A stretch of 64,000 nt of DNA from Clostridia bacterium (GTDB lineage: Bacteria; Bacillota; Clostridia; Oscillospirales; Acutalibacteraceae), in contig JAFTWE010000054.1 of assembly GCA_017465465.1 (NCBI GenBank), positions 18,665-82,664 of the forward strand, written 5' to 3'. Under the pieces are notes generated by a model. The model searched no databases, had not been told where the DNA came from, and saw only the letters and a program-made list of their open reading frames with translations. Below, piece by piece: positions 26,181 to 34,542 of this stretch. The first letter of the stretch is position 1, and the number at the start of each line of letters is the position of its first letter. A program made the translations under genes and the position numbers.

Positions 26181-29120
26181 TTATTCTTCGGTTTCTTCGG
26201 ATATTTCAATTTCAGCAAGGTCGCTTTCTTCTTCCTTTGGCTGAGTTATGGGAATATCCTTTTCTTCGGGGATTTCTTCAATAATAATTTCATGTTCGGT
26301 TTCAAGCAAGGCTTCAGAATCCTCAGCAGTAGCGTCAGGCCCCAGGTCCTGAGCCATTAAAGCGTCAATACCCATAATCGGCTTTTCTGCTTGTTGTTTT
26401 GCTTTTTCTTTTTTCTTTTTTCTGCTTTTTTTGATTGCTCTTACGATTAAGAAGATAATAACAAAGAGCCAGGCAATAAATGAAATGCAAACTCCCGCCA
26501 TAAGTCCTCGGGGAGAATAATTCATTTTAATTTCGTGCTCGCCTGCTTCAAGCTCAAAAGCAAGGAAGGTTTCATCTGCAAGGTCGAAGATTTCAACCTT
26601 TTTGCCGTCAACGGTAACGCTCCAGCCCTCATCGTAGGGGATTGAGGTGTAGAATACACATTCTTTTTCTGCGCTGACTGTGCCGCTGATTGAAGTGTCG
26701 GTAAAATTGTCAATTTCAATTCCGCCGTCAGTTAAGGTGCTATAGCCCTGAGTGAAAGCATCTTCGTTAAGGGAGTATACATAGCAGCCAACCGTGCCGG
26801 AATCCTGGTCCTCCTTGAAAGGCAGTTCAACTGAAAGAATTTCATCCTCGGTGTGATAGCCTAAGTCCAGAATATACGGCTCGCTGAGGTCTTGGCTTTC
26901 ATAAAATTCGCCACAGGTAACATTGATGCTCTCACAAGTGTTGGTGTTAACATAAACATAAATATTGCCTGCCTGCTGAATGTAATAATTGGCTGTGGCA
27001 GAGGCTTCTGAATTGGCATCAGCCTTTGAATAGAAGAAATTCTGACCCGTAAAGGTTGAATTATCTTCATCAATGTTGTTAAGTGAAACATCCGTCAGGT
27101 CAATTTCAGTAAATACATCTGAAATTCCTGTTGCGTTTTCCCAGTAAGAGGCCTGAACCTCAAATGGGTTGTCGGAAAAATCCGTGTTCCAATCCTTAAT
27201 CTCATTGTTTACACAGTAGCCGATGGGAAGATAGTAGTTGTTTTTGTAAGCGTTAAATCCGCCCACGGAGGCAACATAAGTGTAAAGGGAGTCGTTCATC
27301 TCATAACCGTAGTTATCCACAATATATTTAAGCGACATCATCGCATTGTAAACAGGGGTCTGCAGGTGGTAAATGTAGCTGTTGATGTAGTTGCCCTTTA
27401 TGCCCAGGTCGCTCTGAGCGTTGGCAACCTTTTCATAAGCCATTGAAGAAAATACCGAGGTGCCGTTATAGTTAAACCAGCAGTTATCCATAAGTGTGTT
27501 GATGTTGGTAAGCTCCATTCGGTAATGGTCATTGCCCTCATCAGAGTCAAGCTTTTCTTTAAGAGTGCGGAATTCAGAATAACCGTTTGTGAAGTTCGGT
27601 TTAACCTGAGTGATTTCAAAATTATTGGTGTTAGCTATTGATGCTTCGGCAAACACACAGCACATAAGAAGAAGCGCAACGGTGGGCTGATAGTAATTCG
27701 GATTTTTCATAAGCCAGAGAACAACTACATAAATTGCAGTGAAAATAATGCTGATTGCAACTGTGTTGATGTTTACATTGCCCTGACCGATTTCTTCCAC
27801 AATCACAATAAATCCGATAAGAGCAACGCCTGCGGTGAGAAGCTCTTTGCCGCTGAATTCTTTGATATGAATCAAAGCCTTATATGCTATTGTAACAAGG
27901 AAGAAAGAGTAAATAAATGAAAATCTGAACGGTAAATCGTTGGGGAAGTGGAATGCGTGAATAATGAAGTTCGGAATATTAAAGTTAAATGCCGCAAAGA
28001 AAATCCCGAGAAGAATGGTGTTTGCAATCTTTTCTTTGAGAGGAATTTTTTTGCAGAAAAGATAAAGCGGAACAAGAATGAGTGTGAGTATTCCGCTGTA
28101 AACATTCGGTATAACGGTGTCACCGCTGCTTCTGATTGTGGGAACAACCGATGCAAGATGATTTGCAAGGAAGTCAAAAACCGTGTTGTAGTTTGTAAGC
28201 TCGTCGGGCATTTTGCCTGATGTTGCGGAGCAGGCCTGAAGCACAAACAGAGTGGGCACAAGAACAAAGGCCATAAGTGCTGCCGCAAGGCAAGAGCCCG
28301 AAGCAAAGAGAAAGCCTCTCTTTAAAAAGGACGAATGTTTAATACAGTCAATTTTTTTGTTGACAAATTTGCCCTCTTTAACCTCAATCTGACGGGGAGC
28401 CTTGTCATATTCTTTGATTGAATATTTGCCGAAATAGTAAACAAGGAAATAAAGAACTGCAAACACACAAACCATAAATGCCATATAGTAGTTTGCAAAA
28501 AAGGTAACTGCAAGTGCGGCAACATAAAGCTTTGCCTTGCGTTCATTGATGAGCTTTTCAATTCCCAATGCAACAAGGGGCAGAAGATACATCGCATCAA
28601 TCCACATAATGTTCCAATAATATGCGATGAAAAATCCGCAAAAAGCGTACATTATACCAAAAGCGGGGAGTGTGAAGTCGTTTTTGCCGTGAGCCTTTTT
28701 CAGGTAATATGCCATACTTGCGGCGGCAAGAGCATTTTTGATAAGCACCATTGCGCCGATGGATTCAGGTATGTTTTCGTGACCGAATGCAAGAATAATC
28801 AACGCTACAGGGCTTGAAAGGTAGTTCATATAATTGCCTAAAAAGCTGCTTCCTCCTGCAGAGGTCCAGGAATAAAGCAGGCTTTTAAGCCCGGTGAGCC
28901 TGTCATAAAGCTCGGCGAAAAGAGGACCGTATTGATGATAAAGGTCCATTCTTAAAACGGTTTTGTCGCCAAACGGAATAACATCAAAGCAGAAATAAAC
29001 TATCATCATCAGCGCCGCTGAGCAGACAAAAGCAAGAATTATAAATATATTTTCATTAAGAAAACGGGAAAGCGCAGAGTCTTTTCCGTTCTTTTTATTT
29101 AAAGCATTTTTTGGTGCCAT
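26181..29120 (-). CDS. YfhO-family polytopic membrane protein (GT-C-like)
   Basis: 979 aa from ATG at 29120, which has CGGAGG 8 bp upstream; the upstream in-frame codon has none. N-terminal half holds about 12 membrane spans with FGDKTVLRMDLYHQY in the first outer loop (the usual YfhO D-x-x-x-Q-Y region). An extracellular beta-rich domain spans about 500-880, a last span about 885-908, and the final 70 residues are a Lys then Glu/Asp-rich cytosolic tail. YfhO proteins are thought to glycosylate lipoteichoic acid or related polymers in Firmicutes. Single gene between convergent uvrA and divergent spoIIIA. Confidence 0.85.
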   Translation of the reverse strand: MAPKNALNKKNGKDSALSRFLNENIFIILAFVCSAALMMIVYFCFDVIPFGDKTVLRMDLYHQYGPLFAELYDRLTGLKSLLYSWTSAGGSSFLGNYMNYLSSPVALIILAFGHENIPESIGAMVLIKNALAAASMAYYLKKAHGKNDFTLPAFGIMYAFCGFFIAYYWNIMWIDAMYLLPLVALGIEKLINERKAKLYVAALAVTFFANYYMAFMVCVFAVLYFLVYYFGKYSIKEYDKAPRQIEVKEGKFVNKKIDCIKHSSFLKRGFLFASGSCLAAALMAFVLVPTLFVLQACSATSGKMPDELTNYNTVFDFLANHLASVVPTIRSSGDTVIPNVYSGILTLILVPLYLFCKKIPLKEKIANTILLGIFFAAFNFNIPNFIIHAFHFPNDLPFRFSFIYSFFLVTIAYKALIHIKEFSGKELLTAGVALIGFIVIVEEIGQGNVNINTVAISIIFTAIYVVVLWLMKNPNYYQPTVALLLMCCVFAEASIANTNNFEITQVKPNFTNGYSEFRTLKEKLDSDEGNDHYRMELTNINTLMDNCWFNYNGTSVFSSMAYEKVANAQSDLGIKGNYINSYIYHLQTPVYNAMMSLKYIVDNYGYEMNDSLYTYVASVGGFNAYKNNYYLPIGYCVNNEIKDWNTDFSDNPFEVQASYWENATGISDVFTEIDLTDVSLNNIDEDNSTFTGQNFFYSKADANSEASATANYYIQQAGNIYVYVNTNTCESINVTCGEFYESQDLSEPYILDLGYHTEDEILSVELPFKEDQDSGTVGCYVYSLNEDAFTQGYSTLTDGGIEIDNFTDTSISGTVSAEKECVFYTSIPYDEGWSVTVDGKKVEIFDLADETFLAFELEAGEHEIKMNYSPRGLMAGVCISFIAWLFVIIFLIVRAIKKSRKKKKEKAKQQAEKPIMGIDALMAQDLGPDATAEDSEALLETEHEIIIEEIPEEKDIPITQPKEEESDLAEIEISEETEE

Positions 29121-29169
29121 AAAGAATATCCTCCGAGTATAATTCAACGGCAAAATCACCATTTACATA

Positions 29170-29198
29170 AGTTTACCATATATTTTAACCGCTTTCAA
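29170..29198 (-). promoter_or_regulatory. sigma-A-like promoter for the YfhO gene
   Basis: Minus strand TTGAAA - 17 bp - TAAACT, 50 bp before the start. Confidence 0.5.
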
Positions 29199-29287
29199 GA
29201 AAATATGATTATTTTAACACTAAATTAAAATTTAAGTTCTAAGTCAGGACAAGACTTCATAAAAAATAATAAGTGTGAGGTGAGAGA

Positions 29288-30214
29288 ATGAAAAGATTTT
29301 TAAAAGCTTGCGGCTTTCTTTCCAAAAGAATTTATTCAGCCTTAAGCACATTGCCTGAGGATTTTTGCCGCAGGGTGTGTGAAATCCGCCTGAGAGCAGG
29401 CAAGCCCCTTTCACTTGTTACCTTTGACGGGTGTATGTACCTGACTGCAACAGGCAGATTAACGGGACTTTTGAATACTCAGCTTTTTGCGGTAACCAGA
29501 GCCGACCTTAAAGAAAGCTTCAACCGCCTTTGTGAATACTCTGTCTATTCTCATTCTAACGATATAGCGTCGGGCTTTATTACGGTGTCGGGCGGTCACA
29601 GAGCGGGGGTATACGGAACAGCGGTGTATTCGGGCGGTCAGATTACGGGTATGCGTGATGTTGGCGGAATAAATATGCGAGTGGCAAGGGAGTTTTGCGG
29701 TTGCGCCCAAAGCCTTGTGAATGAGGCCTTCAAGTCGGATTTTGCTGGCTTTCTTCTTTGCGGAGCGCCCTCAACGGGTAAAACCACCTTGCTTCGCGAT
29801 TGTGCAAGGATAATGTCTGACTCTATGTTTAAAAAGGTAGCGGTAGTTGACGAAAGAGGAGAAATTGCCGCCGTAAGCCACGGTGAAGCCCAGAACAATG
29901 TGGGGGTCAATACCGATGTGCTTGACGGCTACATAAAATCTCAAGGAATTCTGCAGGCGGTGAGAACCCTTTCTCCCGATGTGATTGTGTGTGATGAATT
30001 GGGCGGAGAAAAAGACATTGATGCTGTTATAAGCGCAGTGAATTCAGGGGTGGTGTTTGCCGCGGCGGTGCATGCAACAAATACAGACGATATCAAAAAC
30101 AAGCCTCAGCTTTATTCACTTGTTAAAACGGGAGCTTTTTCAAAGCTTATTTTTTTAAAAAGCGGTGAGCCTTGCAAAATTTGCGAAACGGTGAGCGTAG
30201 GCGGTGATTTTTAA
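29288..30214 (+). CDS. spoIIIAA: stage III sporulation protein AA (ATPase)
   Basis: 308 aa. Type II/IV secretion-type ATPase: Walker A CGAPSTGKTTLL (about residues 158-169), Walker B-like VIVCDELGGEKD, and N-terminal RRVCEIRLRAGKPLSL typical of SpoIIIAA. It powers or assembles the SpoIIIA-SpoIIQ channel joining mother cell and forespore after engulfment. RBS GAGGTGAGAG. First gene of the complete eight-gene operon; in Bacillus this operon uses sigma-E, but I could not place a convincing sigma-E promoter in the 29199-29287 gap. Its stop overlaps the next start (TAATG). Confidence 0.95.
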   Translation: MKRFLKACGFLSKRIYSALSTLPEDFCRRVCEIRLRAGKPLSLVTFDGCMYLTATGRLTGLLNTQLFAVTRADLKESFNRLCEYSVYSHSNDIASGFITVSGGHRAGVYGTAVYSGGQITGMRDVGGINMRVAREFCGCAQSLVNEAFKSDFAGFLLCGAPSTGKTTLLRDCARIMSDSMFKKVAVVDERGEIAAVSHGEAQNNVGVNTDVLDGYIKSQGILQAVRTLSPDVIVCDELGGEKDIDAVISAVNSGVVFAAAVHATNTDDIKNKPQLYSLVKTGAFSKLIFLKSGEPCKICETVSVGGDF

Positions 30215-30723
30215 TGAAGCTTATTGCCGCTTTTTTGATTGCGATTTGCTTTTCTTCAGCAGGTCAGTTTGTGTCAAAACAGCTTGAGCTTCGCATAGCA
30301 AAGCTTGAAAAAATTTATGTTTTGTTTTCTGATATAAAATCAAGAATTGAATTTACGGCAGACTGCGCCGGGGATATTTTTTCTTCTCTCAATCAGATGC
30401 ACAGCTATGAGCTTTTGCCCTTTGTGGGTGATTGCGAAGGTCGCCTTTGCAACGGTGAAAGCTTTGACTCTGCGTGGAAAAATTCACTTTTAATAAGGCA
30501 GAATGTGACAGGGCTTAAAAAGGAAGACATTTCTGTTCTTGTTTCATTCGGAAGCTCATTCGGAACCACCGACACGGCAGGTCAGCTATCCAACTGCGAA
30601 ATTCACAAAAAGCTTGTTGAAGCAAAGCTGAATTCTGCAAGGGCGGATTTCAATCTTTATTCAAAGCCTGCAAGGGGAATCGGCTTACTTGCCGGCTTCG
30701 CAACAATAATTTTAACACTCTGA
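30214..30723 (+). CDS. spoIIIAB: stage III sporulation protein AB
   Basis: 169 aa, normal length. N-terminal membrane segment then a mostly helical soluble part with LEKIYVLFSDIKSRIEFT (family-typical 'l..l..l..l...I.y...PL' region) and a C-terminal hydrophobic span GIGLLAGFATIIL. SpoIIIAB resembles GspF-type secretion platform proteins in mother-cell membrane. Overlaps spoIIIAA by one base; spoIIIAC follows after 13 bp. Confidence 0.9.
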   Translation: MKLIAAFLIAICFSSAGQFVSKQLELRIAKLEKIYVLFSDIKSRIEFTADCAGDIFSSLNQMHSYELLPFVGDCEGRLCNGESFDSAWKNSLLIRQNVTGLKKEDISVLVSFGSSFGTTDTAGQLSNCEIHKKLVEAKLNSARADFNLYSKPARGIGLLAGFATIILTL

Positions 30724-30736
30724 CGGCGGAGGAATT

Positions 30737-30922
30737 ATGGAACTTGTAATAAAAATAGCTTTAATCGGAATAGTGGTGGCTGTTCTGGGGCAGATTCTTT
30801 CCCGCTCGGGCAGAGATGAATACGCTATGCTCACCGTTTTGGCAGGAATTCTTGCTGTTGTGCTGATGCTTTTGCCTGAGCTTGATGAGCTTCGTTCAAC
30901 CTTGGGCTCCTTTGATTTCTGA
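30737..30922 (+). CDS. spoIIIAC: stage III sporulation protein AC
   Basis: 61 aa, two membrane spans: residues about 2-20 and 30-48, separated by the short SRSGRDEYAML loop that is characteristic of SpoIIIAC. Integral component of the SpoIIIA channel. RBS GGAGG 6 bp before the ATG. Its last base is the first base of the spoIIIAD start (TGATGG), giving tight coupling. Confidence 0.92.
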   Translation: MELVIKIALIGIVVAVLGQILSRSGRDEYAMLTVLAGILAVVLMLLPELDELRSTLGSFDF

Positions 30923-31314
30923 TGGAGGATATTATCAAAATTGCGGCAGTTGCGGTAATCTGCTGTGTTTGTGTGCTTTTAATCAGGCAGTACCGCCCCG
31001 AGCTTTCACTTTTTGCTCAGATTGCAGGTCTTGCGGCTGTGCTTGCGGTGGGTATGGCGGTTATAACAAAGGTAATCGCATACTGCCAGAGCGTATTTTC
31101 ACAAACTATCATAGACAGCGGTTATCTTACTCTTTTAATAAAGGCTCTGGGGATTGCCGTTGTTGCAAAAATCGGAGGGGATTTGTGTCGGGATTCAGGC
31201 AACAGCGCCCTTGCTTTTGGGGTGGAGCTTGCGGCAAAGGCAGCAATTCTTCTTCTGACCTTGCCGATGCTAAAAAATCTTGCCGATGTAACATCAGGGC
31301 TTTTGAAAGGTTGA
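30922..31314 (+). CDS. spoIIIAD: stage III sporulation protein AD
   Basis: 130 aa, about four membrane spans. The C-terminal half with ALGIAVVAKIGGDLCRDSGN and ALAFGVELAAKAAIL is highly typical of SpoIIIAD, which pairs with SpoIIIAC. Overlaps spoIIIAC by one base; spoIIIAE starts 4 bp after. Confidence 0.93.
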   Translation: MEDIIKIAAVAVICCVCVLLIRQYRPELSLFAQIAGLAAVLAVGMAVITKVIAYCQSVFSQTIIDSGYLTLLIKALGIAVVAKIGGDLCRDSGNSALAFGVELAAKAAILLLTLPMLKNLADVTSGLLKG

Positions 31315-31318
31315 TTTA

Positions 31319-32440
31319 ATGAAGGCAGTTAAAACGGCTGTGGTTTGCGCGGTGATTATGATGCTGTTGGCTTTACCTGTATTTTCGGCACAGGAGGATG
31401 ACTTTTCATCGTTAATAAATTCCTCCGGTGCAGACGAGCTTTATGACGGACTTGATGATGATATCAAAGAGGCTCTGGGTGAGCTTGGAATTAACGGCGT
31501 TGATTTTACTTCACTTTTTGATGTGTCGATAGAAAAAGTGTTCAATGTTATCAAAAATGCTTCCCTGGGCAGTCTTGAAGCACCTATGAAATCGCTTATG
31601 AAGCTTCTTTGCGTTATCATTCTTCTTTCGGTGGGTGAAAGCTTTATTCCCGATGATGAAAAATTCAAGCCGGTTATGGGAATTTTGGGAGCGCTGTTTT
31701 GTATAAGTGCCGTTATTGTGCCGTTGTATCAGGCAATGGAGGCGGCAATTTCTTCGGTGAGCCTTTGCGGAGCTTTTATGAAAGCACTTATTCCTGTTTT
31801 AACAGGTGTGATTTCTGCTTCAGGTAATCCTACTCTTGCCATAAGCTTTCAGTCCGTTGCGTTTTCGGTGGCGCAGGTGATTTCATTGGTGAGTGAAAAA
31901 TACATAGTTCCTCTGGTGGGAGCGGTAATTGCTCTTGATATAACAGGGGCGCTTATGCCCTCTTTTAAATTAAGCGGAATAACCGAGCTTATTAAGAAAA
32001 CGGTAATCAGCGTAATGTCGTTTGCCGCGAGCTTGTATGTTTCGTTTCTCGGCATCAAGGGTGCGCTTGCCAACGCCGCCGACACAGTTGCCAACAAAGG
32101 CGTAAAGCTGATTATCAGCTCAGCCGTTCCCGTTGTGGGCGGTGCTGTGAGTGAGGCATACAGCGGAATATTGGGCAGCCTTGTGCTTGTCAGAAGCACG
32201 GTAGGGATTTTTGGCATAGCCGTAATTGCCGTTATAACCGCCCCTGCTATGATTCAGCTTTTGTTCTGGATTTTTGCTCTTAAAATCGGCGCCGCAACAG
32301 GTGAGGTTTTTATGCAAGACGATGTGTCAAGGCTGTTAAAGGCTCTTTCCTCTGCGGCTACGCTTTTGAATGTTGTGCTTTTGTTCAATGCTGTTTTGTT
32401 TATTATTTCAATGGCTCTGATTTTAGCTATAAGACAGTGA
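31319..32440 (+). CDS. spoIIIAE: stage III sporulation protein AE
   Basis: 373 aa. Signal peptide (about 1-23, ending PVFSAQE), an acidic soluble segment (25-80), then about eight membrane spans; the segments ALIPVLTGVISASGNP and SFAASLYVSFLGIKGALANA are conserved family stretches. It is the large integral membrane part of the SpoIIIA complex in the mother-cell-derived forespore membrane. Located between AD and AF with short gaps. Confidence 0.93.
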   Translation: MKAVKTAVVCAVIMMLLALPVFSAQEDDFSSLINSSGADELYDGLDDDIKEALGELGINGVDFTSLFDVSIEKVFNVIKNASLGSLEAPMKSLMKLLCVIILLSVGESFIPDDEKFKPVMGILGALFCISAVIVPLYQAMEAAISSVSLCGAFMKALIPVLTGVISASGNPTLAISFQSVAFSVAQVISLVSEKYIVPLVGAVIALDITGALMPSFKLSGITELIKKTVISVMSFAASLYVSFLGIKGALANAADTVANKGVKLIISSAVPVVGGAVSEAYSGILGSLVLVRSTVGIFGIAVIAVITAPAMIQLLFWIFALKIGAATGEVFMQDDVSRLLKALSSAATLLNVVLLFNAVLFIISMALILAIRQ

Positions 32441-32449
32441 GGTGACACA

Positions 32450-32923
32450 ATGGAAACAATCCGTTTATGGGTAACAGGGCTTGCTTCGGCGGCGGTTATC
32501 GGCGCGGTGGTGCTTGTTTTAACTCCCGGCGGAGGAGCAGAAAAAGCGGTTAAAACCATAGTGTCGGTCTTTTTAATTTCCTCAATGCTTCTGCCGTTTG
32601 TAAAAGGAGCAGAGCTGAGCCTTGATACAGAGCTGCCTGACGAAGAAGAGGTAATTCAAAATGAAAACGGCATTTCAGAGGCAATGGCTGAGCAGTTTGA
32701 AGTTAAACTCCGAGAAACCATTGAGAATATTCTTTCACAAAAGGGAATACACACCCGTTCAGTCAGCATAGATATTAAAACAAACGGTGATGAAATCAGC
32801 GTGGAAAAGGTTACTGTGGTAATAAAAAAAGAAAGTGCAAACAATCTTGCTTCTGCAAAGGAAATTTTAGAAAATGAGCTTCAAATCAAAGCAGATGTTT
32901 TGCTTGAAGGTGCGGAGGGTTAA
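32450..32923 (+). CDS. spoIIIAF: stage III sporulation protein AF
   Basis: 157 aa. Two N-terminal membrane spans (about 7-28 and 36-53), then an acidic soluble domain whose C-terminal half (SVSIDIKTNGDEISVEKVTV) has the ring-building-motif-like fold found in SpoIIIAF. RBS GAGGTGA. Its stop directly abuts the spoIIIAG start (32923/32924). Confidence 0.88.
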   Translation: METIRLWVTGLASAAVIGAVVLVLTPGGGAEKAVKTIVSVFLISSMLLPFVKGAELSLDTELPDEEEVIQNENGISEAMAEQFEVKLRETIENILSQKGIHTRSVSIDIKTNGDEISVEKVTVVIKKESANNLASAKEILENELQIKADVLLEGAEG

Positions 32924-33457
32924 ATGAAAAAGATTTTACAGCGCATCTGCGACAAAACAAAGCTTGACAAAAAGGCGGTTTTAATTATCCTTGTAGGGCT
33001 TATGGGAATTGTGATGCTGGCGGTGTCAGAAATAATCCCCGAAAAAGAAAGCGAAATCGTGCAGGAGCAACCGACCTCACAAACAGACCAAAGCTATGAA
33101 AGCTATGCCGAAAACACGGAAAAACGCCTGGAGGAGATGATTTCAAGTATTCAGGGGGCAGGCAAAACAAAGGTTATGGTAACCCTTGACTGCTCTGATG
33201 AAAATGTGTATGCCACAGAAGAAAAAAGCGGTGACACATCCTATGAAAACAGCGTGGTGATTATTGAAAATCAGGATGGTGAAAGCGGAATGCTCATTAA
33301 GGTAACTCAGCCTAAAATCAGGGGAGTTGCGGTGGTGTGCTCAGGAGGTGCTTCGCCAACGGTGAGGCAAAGCATAATTGATACGGTTACTGCCGTGCTT
33401 GACATCAGCTCAGCACGGGTAAGTATAGCAACAATGAAAACAGATAACGGAGGATAA
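32924..33457 (+). CDS. spoIIIAG: stage III sporulation protein AG
   Basis: 177 aa. Membrane span about 22-40, then a Gln/Glu/Ser linker and an EscJ/PrgK-like ring domain (LEEMISSIQGAGKTKVMVTL, ending ISSARVSIATMK). SpoIIIAG forms the large ring of the feeding-tube channel. No gap from spoIIIAF and 3 bp to spoIIIAH. Confidence 0.92.
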   Translation: MKKILQRICDKTKLDKKAVLIILVGLMGIVMLAVSEIIPEKESEIVQEQPTSQTDQSYESYAENTEKRLEEMISSIQGAGKTKVMVTLDCSDENVYATEEKSGDTSYENSVVIIENQDGESGMLIKVTQPKIRGVAVVCSGGASPTVRQSIIDTVTAVLDISSARVSIATMKTDNGG

Positions 33458-33460
33458 GCT

Positions 33461-34000
33461 ATGAGTGTAAAAATAAGAAAAAAGCAGGTTGCCCTTGCCG
33501 CAATGGTACTGGCCCTTGGGGCGGCAATTTTTATTAACTGGTATTATACCGAGCCGCAGGTACAGCCAACAGGTGAAGAGGTGTCAACCTCGGTGCCGCA
33601 GGAAAATCAGAATTTAGGTGACGCTCAGTATGTTGCCGCAACTGCCAATGACGATGAGTTTGCAACCTTCCGCCTTGAAAGAGAAAAGGCTCACGACGAA
33701 GCCGAAGAAACGCTTAATAAGGTGATAAAAGACCGGTCTTCATCAGATGCGGCGGTGGCAGAGGCTTCAAAATCTCTGGCTGAGCTCAGTGATTCAATCA
33801 AGCGCGAAAGTGACCTTGAAACTCTTATAAAAGCCAAAACGGGAAGCACCTGTGTGGTTATTATTGATTCGGGCGAAGTAAAGGTTGTGGTAGAAAAAGG
33901 AGTGCTTACCGATGCCATAACTATGCAAATTAAAGATTTAGTGTTAAATCAGGGTAAATTTAGCCCCGAAAATATCACTATTTTTGAATTAAACAGTTGA
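33461..34000 (+). CDS. spoIIIAH: stage III sporulation protein AH
   Basis: 179 aa. Membrane span about 10-27 ending FINWYYTEP, then helical ARFRLEREKA-like segment (FRLEREKAHDEAEETLNKV) and a C-terminal YscJ-like ring domain (VIIDSGEVKVVVEKGVL). In Bacillus the extracellular part binds forespore SpoIIQ. Last gene of the operon; a vegetative-type promoter for the next operon overlaps its stop codon (33997-34024). Confidence 0.93.
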   Translation: MSVKIRKKQVALAAMVLALGAAIFINWYYTEPQVQPTGEEVSTSVPQENQNLGDAQYVAATANDDEFATFRLEREKAHDEAEETLNKVIKDRSSSDAAVAEASKSLAELSDSIKRESDLETLIKAKTGSTCVVIIDSGEVKVVVEKGVLTDAITMQIKDLVLNQGKFSPENITIFELNS

Positions 34001-34024
34001 GAAATTCAAAATTTATGGTATAAT
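33997..34024 (+). promoter_or_regulatory. sigma-A-like promoter of the nusB-recN run
   Basis: TTGAGA - 16 bp - TATAAT; the -35 overlaps the last codons of spoIIIAH. Expected transcript start near 34031, about 108 bases before nusB. Confidence 0.75.
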
Positions 34025-34091
34025 ATGCATCGAGGGATGTATATATACATTTATCGCGCAACTTTAAAAACTGATATTAAAATGTTTTATT

Positions 34092-34125
34092 GCCCTCTCC
34101 ACAGCGAGAGGGCTTTGTTTTTTTT
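34092..34125 (+). terminator. intrinsic terminator in the nusB leader
   Basis: GCCCTCTC / GAGAGGGC perfect 8-bp GC-rich stem, six-base loop, then TTTG and T9. It ends immediately before the GGAGG of nusB and lies downstream of the 33997 promoter, so it could attenuate the operon or simply stop spoIIIA transcripts. Confidence 0.85.
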
Positions 34126-34138
34126 GGAGGACTGAAAA

Positions 34139-34540
34139 ATGGCAGACAAAAAATTAAAACCGAGAGAGCAGGCATTTATCATCACATTTGAAAAATCCTT
34201 CAGCCCCGAGCTGACGGTTGAAGAGCTTGTTGCAAACGCAAGTGAGTGTGAAAGTGTAACTCTCAACGAAAAGGCCGCAAATATGGCAAAAGGTATTGAT
34301 TCAAACCTTGAAGAGATTGACAAAATTATTGAGGGCAATCTCCGCGGTTGGAGCAAAGCAAGAATTTCAAGAGTTGCCCTTGCCGCTTTGAGGCTTGGAG
34401 TGTATGAGCTGAAATTTGCCCAGAAGAGCGCCCCCGTGGGTGTTGTTATCAGCGAGGCTGTTAATATTTGCAAGGATTACGGCTCAGAAGAAGATAAGTC
34501 TTTTGTAAACGGAGTTTTAGGCTCTGTTTCAAGGTCATAA
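34139..34540 (+). CDS. nusB: transcription antitermination factor NusB
   Basis: 133 aa, all-helical NusB fold: REQAFIITFEKSF at the N terminus, WSKARISRVALAALRLGVYEL in the centre and VVISEAVNICKDYGSEEDKSFVNGVLG at the end, all conserved NusB stretches. With NusE (S10) it binds boxA of rRNA leaders for antitermination. RBS GGAGG directly follows the leader terminator. Opens the run continuing to recN, as in other Firmicutes. The next gene starts 2 bp after its stop. Confidence 0.95.
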   Translation: MADKKLKPREQAFIITFEKSFSPELTVEELVANASECESVTLNEKAANMAKGIDSNLEEIDKIIEGNLRGWSKARISRVALAALRLGVYELKFAQKSAPVGVVISEAVNICKDYGSEEDKSFVNGVLGSVSRS

Positions 34541-34542
34541 AT

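Noticed and set aside
29199..29287. Sigma-E promoter for spoIIIAA
   Set aside because: Expected biologically, but no convincing ATA/CATACANT-type pair with correct spacing could be placed.
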